A stretch of 64,000 nucleotides of DNA from Serratia sp. PL17 (GTDB lineage: Bacteria > Pseudomonadota > Gammaproteobacteria > Enterobacterales > Enterobacteriaceae). The notes under the pieces were generated by a model, which worked only from the letters and a program-made list of their open reading frames with translations, made no database searches and was not told the DNA's origin. The DNA is taken from NCBI RefSeq assembly GCF_017832355.1, contig NZ_JAFIBY010000001.1:682001-746000 (forward strand), given 5' to 3'. The position numbers and the translations under genes were made by a program. Positions within the stretch are counted from its first letter, which is position 1. Every line of letters starts with the position of its first letter. Below, one piece after another: positions 38,289 through 47,274 of this stretch.

Positions 38289-39719
38289 TTCAAGAACGCA
38301 TTTGCAAACCTGCAAAAAGTAGGTAAGTCGCTAATGCTGCCGGTGTCCGTATTGCCTATCGCAGGTATCCTGCTGGGCGTCGGTTCCGCCAACTTTAGCT
38401 GGCTACCTGCGGTAGTCTCCCACGTGATGGCGGAAGCCGGCGGTTCCGTTTTCGCCAACATGCCGTTAATTTTCGCCATCGGTGTTGCCCTTGGCTTCAC
38501 CAATAACGATGGTGTATCCGCACTGGCTGCAGTGGTGGCTTACGGCATCATGGTGAAAACCATGGCGGTGGTTGCACCTTTGGTGCTGCACTTGCCGGCT
38601 GAAGAAATCGCGGCCAAACACCTGGCAGATACCGGTGTACTCGGGGGGATTATCTCCGGCTCCATCGCGGCCTATATGTTTAACCGCTTCTTCCGCATTC
38701 AATTACCGGAATATCTGGGCTTCTTTGCCGGTAAGCGCTTTGTGCCGATTATCTCCGGCCTCGCGGCAATCGTTCTGGGCGTAGTATTGTCCTTCATCTG
38801 GCCTCCAATCGGTACGGCTATCCAGACCTTCTCCCAATGGGCGGCGTATCAGAACCCCGTAGTGGCGTTTGGTATCTACGGCGTGGTTGAACGTGCGCTG
38901 GTGCCATTCGGTCTGCACCACATCTGGAACGTACCGTTCCAAATGCAGATCGGTGAATACACCAACGCAGCAGGTCAGGTGTTCCACGGCGATATCCCAC
39001 GTTATATGGCGGGTGACCCGACTGCGGGTAAACTGTCTGGTGGCTTCCTGTTCAAAATGTACGGTCTGCCTGCTGCCGCGATTGCCATCTGGCACTCAGC
39101 CAAGCCGGAAAACCGCGCTAAAGTCGGCGGTATCATGATCTCCGCTGCGTTGACCTCGTTCCTGACCGGTATCACCGAACCGATCGAGTTCTCCTTCATG
39201 TTCGTTGCGCCGATTCTGTACGTAATCCACGCCATTCTGGCGGGTCTTGCGTTCCCGATCTGTATCCTGTTGGGTATGCGTGACGGTACCAGCTTCTCGC
39301 ACGGTCTGATCGACTTTATCGTACTGAGCGGCAACAGCAGCAAAATCTGGCTGTTCCCAATTGTGGGTATCATCTACGGTCTGGTGTACTACACCATCTT
39401 CCGCGTGTTGATTGCCAAGCTGGATCTGAAAACCCCAGGTCGTGAAGACACGGCTTCTGAGCAGGTTACTCAGGGCGGTTCTGAAATGTCTGCGGCGCTG
39501 GTTCAGGCCTTCGGCGGTAAAGAAAACATCACCAACCTGGATGCCTGTATCACTCGTCTGCGCGTTAGCGTGGCAGACGTGAGCAAGGTTGACCAGGCTG
39601 GCCTGAAAAAACTGGGGGCTGCCGGCGTTGTTGTCGCAGGCTCTGGCGTTCAGGCTATCTTTGGTACCAAATCTGATAACCTGAAAACGGATATGGACGA
39701 ATACATCCGTAACCATTAA
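38286..39719 (+). CDS. ptsG: PTS glucose transporter subunit IICB (PtsG)
   Basis: A 477-residue glucose-specific phosphotransferase permease: membrane EIIC domain (residues 1 to about 380, with [22 protein letters not shown] marking the sugar site) and cytoplasmic EIIB domain with the phosphorylated cysteine in [16 protein letters not shown] (about Cys421). It takes phosphate from Crr (EIIA) and imports glucose as glucose-6-phosphate. The ATG at 38286 gives the E. coli length; the frame runs open upstream to 38025 but crosses the promoter and leader. The P2-like prophage begins just after it. Confidence 0.97.
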   Translation: MFKNAFANLQKVGKSLMLPVSVLPIAGILLGVGSANFSWLPAVVSHVMAEAGGSVFANMPLIFAIGVALGFTNNDGVSALAAVVAYGIMVKTMAVVAPLVLHLPAEEIAAKHLADTGVLGGIISGSIAAYMFNRFFRIQLPEYLGFFAGKRFVPIISGLAAIVLGVVLSFIWPPIGTAIQTFSQWAAYQNPVVAFGIYGVVERALVPFGLHHIWNVPFQMQIGEYTNAAGQVFHGDIPRYMAGDPTAGKLSGGFLFKMYGLPAAAIAIWHSAKPENRAKVGGIMISAALTSFLTGITEPIEFSFMFVAPILYVIHAILAGLAFPICILLGMRDGTSFSHGLIDFIVLSGNSSKIWLFPIVGIIYGLVYYTIFRVLIAKLDLKTPGREDTASEQVTQGGSEMSAALVQAFGGKENITNLDACITRLRVSVADVSKVDQAGLKKLGAAGVVVAGSGVQAIFGTKSDNLKTDMDEYIRNH

Positions 39720-39737
39720 TTCAGGCAGGGGAGTTTT

Positions 39738-39763
39738 AAGGGAGGCGAAAGCCTCCCTTTTTT
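39738..39763 (+). terminator. Terminator after ptsG
   Basis: A 9-bp stem AAGGGAGGC (39738-39746) with GCCTCCCTT (39751-39759), GAAA loop and TTTTT after it. It is the last recognisable host element before the prophage. Confidence 0.9.
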
Positions 39764-39863
39764 ATTGGTTTTAATATTGATTTGTAAGTGTTTTTTATTT
39801 TTATTGTCCACATTAAGACCTTTGTTTTCAGGCTGTGGATCTCTACAGTCATGAAAATAAATG

Positions 39864-39890
39864 ATAAAACCCCGCGCATAGGCGGGGCGG
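39864..39890 (-). terminator. Terminator downstream of ogr
   Basis: Stem CCCCGC (39870-39875) with GCGGGG (39882-39887). On the minus strand it is followed by TTTTAT. It ends the D-ogr transcript before it reaches ptsG. Confidence 0.75.
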
Positions 39891-39891
39891 G

Positions 39892-40140
39892 TCACAGTGA
39901 TAGATTGAGTTGATCGCGCCCATAGTGGGATGTGGGGAAGGCGTCCTGCGGGATAAAGTCGGGCGGTAACACATCACTAGGGCCGCGCTTGGTTACCAAT
40001 TTTTCAACGCTATTTAGTGTCGTGAACGTGATGCTACATTCGAAATTCTGACATTGGTGATATTGCCGTATTGTCATTTCACTGAGACGGCGACTGGTAC
40101 GCGTGCGAGCGACGGCACCGCAGATTGGGCAAACAAACAT
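39892..40140 (-). CDS. ogr: Late gene activator Ogr/Delta
   Basis: An 82-residue zinc-finger activator of P2-type late promoters; it contacts the RNA polymerase alpha subunit and binds TGT-N12-ACA boxes centred near -55. The zinc cysteines are in FVCPICGAVARTRTSRRLSE and YHQCQNFECSITF (C-x2-C and C-x4-C), as in P2 Ogr and P4 Delta. It is last at the left end of the prophage, right after D on the same strand, as in P2. Confidence 0.95.
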   Translation of the reverse strand: MFVCPICGAVARTRTSRRLSEMTIRQYHQCQNFECSITFTTLNSVEKLVTKRGPSDVLPPDFIPQDAFPTSHYGRDQLNLSL

Positions 40141-40188
40141 GATGGCCTCCCATGGCGGGAGTTGAACTCCCTGACATTATGGCCGTCA

Positions 40189-41340
40189 TTATCCACTTTC
40201 TGCAATCCATTCGGGTATTTTTGCTTCAAACTCAAGTCGAGTGGTAAAGCCGTTTCCATCAATAGAATGACTTGCCCTGGCGATAATCCAATCCTGATTA
40301 TCGATATCCGTTTTAAATCCGGTAACAGTGCCGTGCATTTCAGGGTATAAATCGGCACGGCCGTAGGCCAGCGTGAGAGTAAATTCAGCAGCCCCGCGTT
40401 TTAGCTGTTGCCACTTTGCAGCAGCGGCTCGTTTTGCGGCTATTTCGTTATTGTAGGTTTTGCGCAGCACATAAACATTACCGTCCTCGCCGTCAAGATA
40501 ATCACCTTCACGGTTGCTGCTACGTTCCACCTTCTTTTTCTCAGGTTTGCGTTTTTTTACTGTGACTTTCTTCTTTTTCCCAAACTCCAGATCCAGCCAA
40601 TAAGCGCGCACCCCCGTATAGGCGTCGCGGTCTGCGATACGGAACGAATGGCGGTCGCCGCTGCTGCGGGTGATGGCGAACGAAGGTAATGCTTTACCGG
40701 TTGCACTGATGCCGCCACCGGGCAAGATAAACAGCAGGCTGCCGTTCTTCACCGTGGCGATGGCACCCAGCATTTCAGCCATGCGCGTCAGGAAAGACAT
40801 ATCACTTTCTTGCGTCTGGTCTGCGTGGTCGATCTCCAGTCCTATTAGCGACTCGGATATGATCGGTTTCAGGCTATACCGTCTGGCAATAGCAGACACT
40901 ACTCGCTCGACCGTAACGTCATGCCAGGACACCTCACGCTTAACGTTAAACTCATCGCGAAAATCTGCACTGCGAGCGGTGATCGTCATGGTGTCTGGCG
41001 GCCCGGAGTGCGCCACTTCATCAACAATGAAAACGCCTTTGTAGACCAATGCCTCACCATGCCAGCCCAGCGATGCGGAAAGCTCAGCACCTCGCGGCGG
41101 CAGTTGGAGTTGGCCGTCACTGTCATCCACGGTGATCGTTAATTCATCCGCCTCAAAGCCGCGGTTGTCCGTCATTTCCAGTGACATTATCCGCTCATCC
41201 AATACAGCTAACGCCTTTCCGCCCAGCAATACGCCAAATGCTGGCACGCGGGACAACTCAGCCTGGTAATCCTTAATCGCCCCCGTTCCTTCATCCAGTA
41301 GTGATTTTGCCTTGTCGATTGAGTCTGTCATCAGTGCCAT
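40189..41340 (-). CDS. D: Tail hub protein gpD
   Basis: A 383-residue baseplate hub protein of P2 gpD type (equivalent to T4 gp27), where the tube meets the spike. Landmarks are VPAFGVLLGGKALAVLDERIMSLEMTDNRGFEADELTITVDD at the start and NVKREVSWHDVTVERVVSAIARRYSLKP. A lysine-rich segment (GKKKKVTVKKRKPEKKK, about residues 255-275) interrupts the C-terminal half. The ATG at 41340 follows GAGGGGTAAACC. Unlike P2, it points away from FI, and it is transcribed towards ogr. Confidence 0.93.
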   Translation of the reverse strand: MALMTDSIDKAKSLLDEGTGAIKDYQAELSRVPAFGVLLGGKALAVLDERIMSLEMTDNRGFEADELTITVDDSDGQLQLPPRGAELSASLGWHGEALVYKGVFIVDEVAHSGPPDTMTITARSADFRDEFNVKREVSWHDVTVERVVSAIARRYSLKPIISESLIGLEIDHADQTQESDMSFLTRMAEMLGAIATVKNGSLLFILPGGGISATGKALPSFAITRSSGDRHSFRIADRDAYTGVRAYWLDLEFGKKKKVTVKKRKPEKKKVERSSNREGDYLDGEDGNVYVLRKTYNNEIAAKRAAAAKWQQLKRGAAEFTLTLAYGRADLYPEMHGTVTGFKTDIDNQDWIIARASHSIDGNGFTTRLEFEAKIPEWIAESG

Positions 41341-41395
41341 GGTTTACCCCTCTGACGCTGATGGTTTCATGCGCGCGCGATGGGGAAAACCGCGC

Positions 41396-41423
41396 GTTGT
41401 TGTCGCTGATGTATGACAACCGG
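41396..41423. promoter_or_regulatory. Shared Ogr box between divergent D and FI
   Basis: GTTGTTGTCG, nine bases, then GACAACCGG; inside it TGT (41401-41403) and ACA (41416-41418) are 12 bp apart, the P2 late-promoter element. Its centre (41409.5) plus 55 gives a start near 41465 for FI (ATG 41493). Minus 55 gives 41355 for D (ATG 41340, ribosome site at 41347-41352). Confidence 0.82.
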
Positions 41424-41430
41424 CGTCACG

Positions 41431-41443
41431 TGTCGGGCCGACA
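41431..41443. repeat. 13-bp palindrome in the FI promoter
   Basis: TGTCGGGCCGACA is a perfect dyad placed between the Ogr box and the predicted FI start. It could be a further regulator site or chance; no partner copy was found. Confidence 0.4.
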
Positions 41444-41492
41444 TTTTTCGGCGAATATTGCCCTGAACTCACAAGCATGATGGCGGTACAGT

Positions 41493-42674
41493 ATGACCGA
41501 CAATTTTTTTCATGGTGCACGCGTCAAGGAAAACACCGACCTGCAGACTGCGATCAATGACGTTGATTCAACGGTCATCGGTCTGGTCGCAGTTGCGGAA
41601 GATGCTGACGCTACCACTTTCCCCTTAAACACGCCGGTTTTGATCACGCGGGTTATCAGCGTGCTCGGCAAAGCAGGTAAAACCGGTTCCCTATACAAAT
41701 CTCTGAAAGCCATTTCCGACCAGGTGAGCACGCGGGTCATCGTGGTGCGCGTGGCTGCTGCCGGCACAGAAGAGGGTGCGCCTACGCAATCCCAACTGAT
41801 TATCGGCGGCTCCCAGGCTGACGGCAGTTATACCGGTATGTTTGCATTGCTGACCGCCGAGCAGAAAGTGGGCTACCGGCCACGCATTCTCGGCGTGCCA
41901 ATGTATGACACTCAGGAAGTCACCGCTCAACTGCGAGTGATCGCCAAGCAACTGCGGGCGTTCTCCTACAGCTATTGTGATAGCTGCGAGACGATCGTCG
42001 AGGCAAAAGCCTATCGCGAGCAGTTCGCAGAGCGTGAAGGCATGTTGCTCTGGCCTAACTTCATCGCCTACAACCAGCTGTCCGGCGAAAATGAAGAGTT
42101 TCCGTCTGTGGCTTATGCGCTGGGGCTTCGGGCCAAGATCGACAATGAGCAGGGCTGGCATAAGTCACTGTCAAATGTGGCGGTCAGCAATGTGCTCGGT
42201 ATTTCCAAAGATGTTTTCTGGGCGCTGCAGGCGGAAGATTCAGACGCCAACGAGTTGAATGCCAACGAGGTCACCACGCTGATTAAGCGTGACGGCTTTC
42301 GATTCTGGGGCAACCGCACCACGGATACGGAAAAGTACATTTTTGAGGTGTACACCCGTACCGCGCAGATCCTGGCAGATACGATTGCGGAAGCGCAGTT
42401 CACTACGGTGGATACCCCGCTAACGCCAGCCAACGTCAAAGATGTGGTCAGCGGCATTGATGCCAAGCTGCAAGGACTGGTCACCGCCGGCAAACTGATT
42501 GGCGCCGCGTGCTGGTTCGATATCGTGGATAACCCAACGACAGGTATTCGTCAGGGTAAGGCGGTAGTGCGTTACAACTACAGCCCGGTGCCGCCGCTGG
42601 AAGATTTGACCATGATCCAGACCTTCACCGATCAATACTACGAAGCGGCCTTTGCGTCGCTGGGAGGGGCATAA
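41493..42674 (+). CDS. FI: Major tail sheath protein gpFI
   Basis: A 393-residue contractile tail sheath subunit of the P2 FI family (396 in P2). Typical segments are NFFHGARVKENTDLQTAINDVDSTVIGLV at the start, KKQLRAFSYSYCDSCETI-like QLRAFSYSYCDSC in the middle, and GFRFWGNRTTDTEKYIFEVYTRTAQIL near the end. It is first in a five-gene unit FI-FII-E-T-U, with FII starting at the base after its stop codon. The ribosome site before ATG 41493 is weak (GGCGGTAC). Confidence 0.96.
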   Translation: MTDNFFHGARVKENTDLQTAINDVDSTVIGLVAVAEDADATTFPLNTPVLITRVISVLGKAGKTGSLYKSLKAISDQVSTRVIVVRVAAAGTEEGAPTQSQLIIGGSQADGSYTGMFALLTAEQKVGYRPRILGVPMYDTQEVTAQLRVIAKQLRAFSYSYCDSCETIVEAKAYREQFAEREGMLLWPNFIAYNQLSGENEEFPSVAYALGLRAKIDNEQGWHKSLSNVAVSNVLGISKDVFWALQAEDSDANELNANEVTTLIKRDGFRFWGNRTTDTEKYIFEVYTRTAQILADTIAEAQFTTVDTPLTPANVKDVVSGIDAKLQGLVTAGKLIGAACWFDIVDNPTTGIRQGKAVVRYNYSPVPPLEDLTMIQTFTDQYYEAAFASLGGA

Positions 42675-43190
42675 GTGGCTATCCCTAAGAAACTTCGGCT
42701 GTTTACGGTGTTTATCGATGGCACCAATCACATCGGCAAAGTTCCCAGCGTCACCTTGCCAAAGGTCACCCGCAAAACTGAGGATTATCAGGGCGGGGGG
42801 ATGCTGGGTGCGGTAGCGGTGGATCTCGGCCTGGATGGCGGCGCCCTGGACGCATCCATGGTAGTCGGCGGCGTTGTTGAGGAACTGATCCTTAAATACG
42901 GCGGCGATATTGACGAAATGCGTCTGCGCTTTGTTGGCGAAATCTACAGCGGCGGTACCAGTTCGCTGATGGAAGTCGAGATGCGCGGCCGTATCACCGA
43001 AATTGATCCCGGTGAAGCCAAGCAGGGCGACGATACCAACCACACCTATGCCATCAAAAACACCTATTACAAGCTGTCGGTGGATGATAAGGCATTGCTG
43101 GAAATTGACTTGCTGAACTTTATCTATAAGCGCAACGGGGCAAACCTGTACCCGGACCGCATCACTTCAGCGCTTGGTATGGGTAGCTGA
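42675..43190 (+). CDS. FII: Major tail tube protein gpFII
   Basis: A 171-residue tail tube subunit, the P2 FII family (172 in P2), which stacks as hexamers inside the sheath. The N-terminus MAIPKKLRLFTVFIDGTNHIGKVPSVTLPK and the segment YKLSVDDKALLEIDLLNFIYKRNG are diagnostic. It starts with GTG directly after the FI stop, with GGGAGGGGC as ribosome site inside the end of FI. Confidence 0.95.
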   Translation: MAIPKKLRLFTVFIDGTNHIGKVPSVTLPKVTRKTEDYQGGGMLGAVAVDLGLDGGALDASMVVGGVVEELILKYGGDIDEMRLRFVGEIYSGGTSSLMEVEMRGRITEIDPGEAKQGDDTNHTYAIKNTYYKLSVDDKALLEIDLLNFIYKRNGANLYPDRITSALGMGS

Positions 43191-43255
43191 TAGCGCCGTC
43201 TTAGTCCTTAACTTATTTTGAAGGCGGCACATGCTGCCGCCTGGAGAACTTTACA

Positions 43256-43555
43256 ATGTCAGTCACTCTCACCACCCCGATTAAACGCGACAACAAAGAA
43301 ATCAGTACTGTCGTTATTACCGATACCATCAAGCAGGCAGGCTCCCTGCGCGGTCTGCGCCTGGTCGATGTGCTCAACTTCGATTATGACGCTATTTCAA
43401 CACTGTTAACCCGCGTGACCTCGCCGGCTTTGACCTCGCTGGAAATTTCCACGCTGGATACAGGCGATTTTGTTTCGTTCATCGAAGAGTTGACGCCTTT
43501 TTTGACCAAAGCGGCGCCGTCCGTACCGGGCGTGGCGGAGACGGAGAGCAAGTAA
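43256..43555 (+). CDS. E: Tail assembly protein gpE
   Basis: A 99-residue tail assembly protein of P2 E type (91 in P2); with its frameshifted product it acts as chaperone for the tape measure protein. Landmarks are TTPIKRDNKEISTVVITDTIKQAGSLRGLRL and the later LTPFLTKAAPSVPG. The ATG at 43256 follows CTGGAGAACTTTACA. The slippery site T TTT TTG at 43498-43504 lies in its last part. Confidence 0.93.
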   Translation: MSVTLTTPIKRDNKEISTVVITDTIKQAGSLRGLRLVDVLNFDYDAISTLLTRVTSPALTSLEISTLDTGDFVSFIEELTPFLTKAAPSVPGVAETESK

Positions 43556-43734
43556 GGGAACCTCTGTTTTCAACCGTTGACGATCTTATCGCTGACGTAG
43601 CTGTAGTTTTTCACTGGCCGCCCTCCGAGATGTACGGCATGGAGCTGCGCGAGCTGATGGCCTGGCGCCAGCGCGCCGCCATCCGCAGCGGCAACCATGA
43701 CGATGAAGACGAAGAGGACGACCATGGATCTTAG
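43256..43734 (+). CDS. E+E': gpE+E', product of programmed -1 frameshift
   Basis: After the slippery T TTT TTG (43498-43504) a -1 slip moves translation into a frame that stays open to a TAG at 43732-43734, giving about 159 residues. The extension reads FHWPPSEMYGMELRELMAWRQ, the hallmark of P2 E', and ends in an acidic DDEDEEDD tail. This matches the conserved frameshift that makes two tail assembly proteins in contractile and non-contractile phages. The E' end overlaps the T start by 11 bp. The slip itself is inferred. Confidence 0.85.
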
Positions 43735-46690
43735 TATTCGCGTCGCGTTCAGCGCGATCGACAAACTTACCCGCCCGGTTAACGCCGCCAGCAAAGCAGT
43801 TGGCGGCCTTTCTGACTCCCTCAAGAAAACCCAAAGTGCCGTTAAAGACCTGGACAAACAGGCTGCCAGCTTCGATCGCCTACGTACTCAGGCCAACGAC
43901 ACTGCGCAAAAAATTAACCGTGCGAAACGCGAATTTACCGGCCTGAATCAAGTGGTGCGGGAAGGCGGACAACTTACCGACGCCCAGGCGGCGCACCTGG
44001 AAACCCTGCGCGGCAAACTCTCCCGGTTGACGCAAACCTACAGCCTGCAGACCGCCAAACTGCGTGATGCCGCTCAGGCGGTGCGTCAGCACGGCGTAAA
44101 CCTGTCGGCCGGCAGCGGAGCGGTGCAAAGTGCCATCCGGCGCACTGAACAGTACAACCAACAGCTGGAGCGCGAACGGCACCAACTCGCCGCCGTCACT
44201 CAGGCGCAAGCCAGATATTCCCGCGCTAAAGATACTGCTGGCAAGTTGCGTGGCTCAGGCATGGGAATGGCTTTAGGCGCCACGGCTGCAGGCTATGGCG
44301 GCGGACGGTTCCTGGCACCGGCCGTGGGTTTTGATGCGGAAATGTCGCGCGTTCAGGCGCTAACACGGCTTGATAAAAATTCCTCACAGTTAGGCGATTT
44401 GCGCGCCCAAGCTAAAAAGCTTGGCGGTGAAACTGCGTTCACTACCCGCGATGCCGCCAGCGGTCAGGCATTCCTGGCAATGGCAGGTTTTACGCCGCAG
44501 GCAATTCAGGCTGCGTTGCCTGGCGTGCTCAACATGGCGTTGGCTGGCGGTATGGATCTCGGCGAGTCCGCGGATATCAGTTCGAACATCCTTTCTCAGT
44601 TCCGCCTTGATCCTAAGGAAATGGATCGCGTCAGTGATGTGCTGACGGGAGCTTTTACCCGCACCAATACCGACTTGCAGAACATCGGCGAAGCGATGAA
44701 ATATGCCGGTACGGGGCTGTCTAACCTCGGTGTCAGCGTTGAGCAGACCACGGCCATGATCGGTGTGATGGCTAACGTGGGCTTGCGGGGAAGTATTGCG
44801 GGTACGGGCCTGCAAACGACCTTCTCGCGTTTGGCTGCCCCTACGGGGAAAGCAAAAGCCGCGTTGAAAGAGCTGGGTGTTACGGTTGCTGATGCCACCG
44901 GTAAGATGCGACCGGCTGAGGTTGTTCTGTCCGACCTCTACAAAAAAATCAAGAAATACGGCGATACCGATCAGCTCTCCTTCTTCAAAGATATTGCCGG
45001 TGAAGAGGCCGCAAAGGCATTCCAATCGCTGGTACTGTCTGCCGGCAGCGGCGAACTGCAGAAGCTGCTGAGTGATTTGAAAAAGGCTCAGGGCGAAGCG
45101 TTGAAAGCCGCGAAGGTGATGGCTGACAACCTTGGTGGTGATCTGAAGAACCTGGATTCAGCCTGGGAAGGGTTCCGCATTCAGGTAGAAGAAACTGCTG
45201 ACGGACCGCTGCGCAAGCTGACGAAAGGGCTGAGTGAGGCGATTACCGCTGCGAGTGAGTGGGTGAAATTAAACCCACGGTTGGCGCAGTCGATTCTGTT
45301 GGTTGCCAGCGCGCTCATTGCCCTAGTAGCTGCGTTGGGGATCGCCAGTATTGCGACCGGCTTACTCATTGGCCCGCTGGCTAAGTTGCATCTTGGTTTT
45401 ACGGTACTCACTGGCGGACGGGGCCTGAAGGGGACTATCGATATGTTCCGCGGACTCGGTGGGGCGTCCGGTGTTGCTTTGACCAAAATTGGCGGTTGGT
45501 CTCGCATATTGGGCTCGTTATCGGGTGGTTTCCGCGGTTTGACAGGTCTGCTGATGCCGCTACGCGGTATGTTGATGGGCATTTTCCTGGCCCCGGCTGC
45601 TGCTCTCGGCTCGCTCACGAGAGGCGTAGCCGGCCTAGTCTTAAGGTTGAGTGGCTTGCCGGCTATTTGGGGGCTGATCACCGGTGCCGTTTCTGTTTTG
45701 GGTGGGGTGCTGTCCTTCTTACTTAGCCCGATCGGATTGGTGGGAGCCGCTTTCGTGGCTGCTGGCGTGCTTATCTGGCGTTACTGGGAGCCGATCAAAG
45801 CCTTTTTTGAAGGTTTTGGCTCAGGGGTTATGGAGGCGCTGGCGCCACTGCGCGAGGCATTTGCCCGAGTTGCACCGATTTTTGGTGTGATTGGTGATGC
45901 AATTGGGCGTGTGTGGAATTGGTTTACCAAGCTGCTATCACCGATGCAGGTCAGCAAAGAGACGCTGGATAAATGCGCCAGCGCCGGAGAGACGTTTGGC
46001 CGGGTGTTAGGTACTGCGCTGCAAGTTCTGTTGTATCCGCTCACGAAGCTGATGGATGGCGTGGGGTGGTTGCTGGAAAAGATGGGGCTGATCCCAGATG
46101 CAATAGAGCAGGCGCGACGCAAAGCTGAAAGCTTACGTAACCAACCTGTGATGTGGGAGTGGGATCCCCAGCAGAAAAAAATGGTTAAGAAGGGGTGGAA
46201 TTGGGCGGGCCCGGGTCTACCTACGGGGGCGGCCACAACAGATCCTAAGCTGGGGACACCGCCGCCCGTATTGACCGGTGACACTGGCACGCAACGCCGA
46301 CTGAATGAAATAGCCGGCAGCACCAAGGCCACCGCGGACAATACCAAAGCCGCAACGAAACGGATCGGCCCTGGGGATATTGTCTTTAAAAATCTTCCGC
46401 AGGCACTGGCGCTGCGTGGGGCGTACCAAGAGGCGCGCGTCATGCCGCAGCCTGTATCACGTGTTGCGGCGGCCAGCGGCGGGGTGCTCTCGGTACCTGC
46501 TGCGACGCAGCCGGCCGCGATGACGCCGGTTTCCGCGTCCGGTGGTGGGGCGCCCATCTTCCAATTGATATTCAACGATGTGGGCAAGCGTTCGGATCAG
46601 GAACTGGAACGCATCGCCCGTAATGCTGTACGAGACGCGATGGCCAGCACAGCCAGAGGTAACCGCGGGTCATTCCGCGATCGAGATTAA
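43724..46690 (+). CDS. T: Tail tape measure protein gpT
   Basis: A 988-residue tape measure protein that sets tail length and leaves with the DNA. The N-terminal third is coiled coil (DSLKKTQSAVKDLDKQAASFDRLRTQANDTAQKINRAK), followed by the TIGR01760-type region SRVQALTRLD..QLGDLRAQAKKLGGETAFTTRDAASGQAFLAMAGF. Hydrophobic membrane-like helices lie near residues 530-720 (SILLVASALIALVAALGIASIATG and others). P2 T is 815 residues, so this tail may be about a fifth longer. The ATG at 43724 (MDLSIRVAFSAIDKL) fits the family; ORF openings upstream overlap E'. Confidence 0.94.
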   Translation: MDLSIRVAFSAIDKLTRPVNAASKAVGGLSDSLKKTQSAVKDLDKQAASFDRLRTQANDTAQKINRAKREFTGLNQVVREGGQLTDAQAAHLETLRGKLSRLTQTYSLQTAKLRDAAQAVRQHGVNLSAGSGAVQSAIRRTEQYNQQLERERHQLAAVTQAQARYSRAKDTAGKLRGSGMGMALGATAAGYGGGRFLAPAVGFDAEMSRVQALTRLDKNSSQLGDLRAQAKKLGGETAFTTRDAASGQAFLAMAGFTPQAIQAALPGVLNMALAGGMDLGESADISSNILSQFRLDPKEMDRVSDVLTGAFTRTNTDLQNIGEAMKYAGTGLSNLGVSVEQTTAMIGVMANVGLRGSIAGTGLQTTFSRLAAPTGKAKAALKELGVTVADATGKMRPAEVVLSDLYKKIKKYGDTDQLSFFKDIAGEEAAKAFQSLVLSAGSGELQKLLSDLKKAQGEALKAAKVMADNLGGDLKNLDSAWEGFRIQVEETADGPLRKLTKGLSEAITAASEWVKLNPRLAQSILLVASALIALVAALGIASIATGLLIGPLAKLHLGFTVLTGGRGLKGTIDMFRGLGGASGVALTKIGGWSRILGSLSGGFRGLTGLLMPLRGMLMGIFLAPAAALGSLTRGVAGLVLRLSGLPAIWGLITGAVSVLGGVLSFLLSPIGLVGAAFVAAGVLIWRYWEPIKAFFEGFGSGVMEALAPLREAFARVAPIFGVIGDAIGRVWNWFTKLLSPMQVSKETLDKCASAGETFGRVLGTALQVLLYPLTKLMDGVGWLLEKMGLIPDAIEQARRKAESLRNQPVMWEWDPQQKKMVKKGWNWAGPGLPTGAATTDPKLGTPPPVLTGDTGTQRRLNEIAGSTKATADNTKAATKRIGPGDIVFKNLPQALALRGAYQEARVMPQPVSRVAAASGGVLSVPAATQPAAMTPVSASGGGAPIFQLIFNDVGKRSDQELERIARNAVRDAMASTARGNRGSFRDRD

Positions 46691-46704
46691 CGGAGGACAA
46701 AATC

Positions 46705-47196
46705 ATGATGATGGTTTTCGGGATGTTTGTTTTTACGCTGCGCACGCTCCCGTATCAGCAATTGCGCCATTCACAGGAGTGGCGCCACGTGAAGAACGAG
46801 CGCATTAACCAGTCAGCCGCCTGGCAGTACATTGGTTCGGGAGAGGAAAGCATTACGCTTGACGGTGTTTTATACCCTGAAGTCACCGGCGGTGGCGTAT
46901 CGCTGTATACGCTGGAGACTATCGGCTATGCCGGGCGCCCCTGGCCGCTGATTGAGGGTGACGGCCGGATCTACGGTATGTATGTCATGACGCGGCTGGA
47001 GCGAGGGAAGTCAGAATTTGACCGCTATGGAAATGCGAAAAAAATTGAGTTCACTATCAGCCTGAGCCGGGTCGATAGCGATTTCAGGGAGAAACTGCAA
47101 ACAACATCCGCCAGCGACGTGCTGGGCGATCTACGCACCAGCGCAACCAAGGCGATTAACTCAGTGTCTGATTCGGTAAATGGTCTGTTCGGCTGA
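46705..47196 (+). CDS. U: Tail completion protein gpU
   Basis: A 163-residue tail protein of P2 U type (159 in P2), thought to cap the tube end. Typical sequence is MFVFTLRTLPYQQLRHSQEWRHVKNERI and WPLIEGDGRIYGMYVMTRLERGKSEFDRYG. It is last in the inverted FI-U unit. In P2 gene D follows U; here U instead faces the H tail fibre gene tail to tail. Confidence 0.94.
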   Translation: MMMVFGMFVFTLRTLPYQQLRHSQEWRHVKNERINQSAAWQYIGSGEESITLDGVLYPEVTGGGVSLYTLETIGYAGRPWPLIEGDGRIYGMYVMTRLERGKSEFDRYGNAKKIEFTISLSRVDSDFREKLQTTSASDVLGDLRTSATKAINSVSDSVNGLFG

Positions 47197-47230
47197 TGCA
47201 TAGCGCTGAATGACTGTACTGCAGGTAAAG

Positions 47231-47254
47231 AAAAAGCCCCGCGAGGGGCTTTCT
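47231..47254. terminator. Bidirectional terminator between U and H
   Basis: An 8-bp stem AAAGCCCC (47233-47240) with GGGGCTTT (47245-47252), GCGA loop, with T-rich DNA on both sides. It separates the inverted FI-U unit from the leftward O-to-H unit. Confidence 0.85.
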
Positions 47255-47274
47255 TGTCGTTGATTAATGGGCTT

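Noticed and set aside
45781..46587. 268-codon minus-strand frame inside T
   Set aside because: Antisense to the tape measure gene, proline and serine rich, no family.
47254..47271. Sequence resembling half of the Ogr box at the U/H junction (TTGTCGTTGATTAATGG)
   Set aside because: The second half-site ACA is missing and the orientation does not fit an inversion remnant; probably chance next to the terminator.
47197..47274. Second P2 cargo site (Z/fun position) as a possible home for accessory genes
   Set aside because: Only a terminator lies between H and U; no cargo gene is present.
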